Assembly: GCF_000282595.1 (NCBI RefSeq) | Contig: NZ_AKIZ01000019.1 | Location: forward strand, 62,001 to 126,000 | Direction of reading: 5' to 3' | Source: Phyllobacterium sp. YR531 | GTDB taxonomy: Bacteria > Pseudomonadota > Alphaproteobacteria > Rhizobiales > Rhizobiaceae | DNA length: 64,000 nt | Shown here: in pieces, positions 63,259 to 64,000 of the stretch | How positions within the stretch are numbered: the stretch's first letter is position 1 | Layout: the number at the start of each line of letters is the position of its first letter | The notes under the pieces: model-generated | Seen by the model: the letters and a program-made list of their open reading frames with translations, nothing else | Databases searched by the model: none | What the model was told of the DNA's origin: nothing | Program-made: the position numbers and the translations under genes

Positions 63259-64000
63259 TTCCAGGTACTTTCACGATTGGATAGACGGGCTTGCAATACC
63301 AGAGGCTGCAGAAAGGGTTCCAATGCGGTCATGGTACGTGACAGTGATCCACGCATGTCCTCGACAGTCTTCAATCCCGCGTCGATCATGATCTGTCGTT
63401 CAGCAGGATTGTTGAACAGATAGTTCACCGCCCCGGCCAGCATATCCTTGTCGCGTACAAGTTTAGCTGCGCCATTCTTAATAAGGCGCTGGTAGGAGTC
63501 GCGGAAATTCTGAACATTCCGACCCGAGAGGATCGCGGATTTCAGCATGGCAGGCTCAAGCGGGTTCTGACCGCCTTGTGCAGTCAGTGAACGGCCAACA
63601 AACGCAATCTCCGCCATTCTCAGATAAAGCCCCATATCGCCTATGGTATCGCCGATAAAAATATCAGTTTCCGGCTCAATCGTATCATTGCGGCTGCGCA
63701 GGGCAACCTTCATTCCCATGGCTTCGATCTGGGTTGCCACTTCTGACGCACGATCAGGATGCCTTGGGACAAGGATCGTCAGCAAATCGCGATGCCTTGC
63801 CTTGAGCATTTGGTGAACTTGCGCAACGATTTCCTCTTCGCCCTGATGCGTAGAAATTGCCGCCCACGTCTTACGCGACCCGATCATCGTCTGAAGTTCT
63901 GCCAACTGCGAATTGTCTACAGGCGGAACAGCGGTATCGACTTTTAGATTGCCCGATACAGTAACCGGGCGCGCGCCAAGAGTACGAAAACGCTCGCCGT
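63255..64000 (-). CDS. waaA: 3-deoxy-D-manno-octulosonic acid (Kdo) transferase, partial at right edge
   Basis: About 248 residues of the C-terminal domain are visible; the frame is open through 64000. GNLKVDTA and AAISTHQGEEEIVAQVH are the GT-B nucleotide-site blocks of WaaA/KdtA, followed by AEIAFVGRSL and GGQNPLEPA (CMP-Kdo site). It adds Kdo to lipid IVA. It is translationally coupled to lpxK. Confidence 0.95.
   Translation of the reverse strand, partial: GERFRTLGARPVTVSGNLKVDTAVPPVDNSQLAELQTMIGSRKTWAAISTHQGEEEIVAQVHQMLKARHRDLLTILVPRHPDRASEVATQIEAMGMKVALRSRNDTIEPETDIFIGDTIGDMGLYLRMAEIAFVGRSLTAQGGQNPLEPAMLKSAILSGRNVQNFRDSYQRLIKNGAAKLVRDKDMLAGAVNYLFNNPAERQIMIDAGLKTVEDMRGSLSRTMTALEPFLQPLVLQARLSNRESTWK

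Overview
The window reads as chromosomal DNA of an alphaproteobacterium of the Brucella/Ochrobactrum (Brucellaceae) type. The evidence is protein-level resemblance and gene order: an EryA/EryB/EryD-like carbohydrate locus, a divergent katA-oxyR pair, fdsGBACD formate dehydrogenase, pbpC with an alpha-2-macroglobulin, and waaA-lpxK near mutL. Genes are densely packed, ATGA start/stop overlaps are common, and no insertion sequence, prophage, CRISPR array, tRNA or rRNA gene was seen. Placement at genus level is inference.

Region by region. (1) 1-14250 is one long minus-strand operon: a SorC-type regulator, a binding-protein ABC importer with two permeases and two different ATPases, an EryA-like FGGY kinase, a D-2-hydroxyacid dehydrogenase, a FucA-like class II aldolase, a GlpD/EryB-like FAD dehydrogenase, a second class II aldolase, a second compact FGGY kinase and a HAD phosphatase. 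It should import a polyol or related sugar, phosphorylate and oxidise it, and cleave it by aldol chemistry. The substrate is unknown, and this is the best candidate in the window for an undescribed pathway. (2) 14.6-19.8 kb: guaA with a small secreted protein, a HicAB toxin-antitoxin pair, an MTA/SAH nucleosidase, TspO and an RsmB-type rRNA methyltransferase. (3) 19.8-25 kb: catalase and divergent oxyR with a readable OxyR-like operator, MAPEG, and a LysR regulator divergent from a PRISE-like reductase. (4) 25-31 kb: a large MscS-type channel, DinB, guaB, an LprI-like protein and a Tat-exported metallo-hydrolase. (5) 31-36 kb: a DHA2-type MFS exporter, rlmE, a Ppx/GppA phosphatase with a long basic N-terminal extension, and an NAD-dependent epimerase.

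(6) 36-38.7 kb is a loose plus-strand cluster of very small genes (27 to 88 residues; two are membrane microproteins) around a chloramphenicol-phosphotransferase-like kinase, ending at a cold-shock gene with a long AT-rich leader. (7) 39-50 kb: dadA, an RcnB-like periplasmic protein, pbpC and a 1816-residue alpha-2-macroglobulin carrying an N-terminal PAN/apple-like domain, then an OFA-type MFS transporter. (8) 50.2-57.3 kb: fdsGBA-fdhD-fdsD with its LysR regulator and a T-N11-A palindrome upstream of fdsG. (9) 57.4-64 kb: a rhodanese-like protein, a TolA/TonB C-terminal-like periplasmic protein, glutaryl-CoA dehydrogenase, mutL, a DUF2093 protein, a YbaY-like lipoprotein, lpxK and the C-terminal part of waaA, cut by the window edge.

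Limits: all calls come from reading translated sequence and motifs. No database search, folding or promoter software was run.
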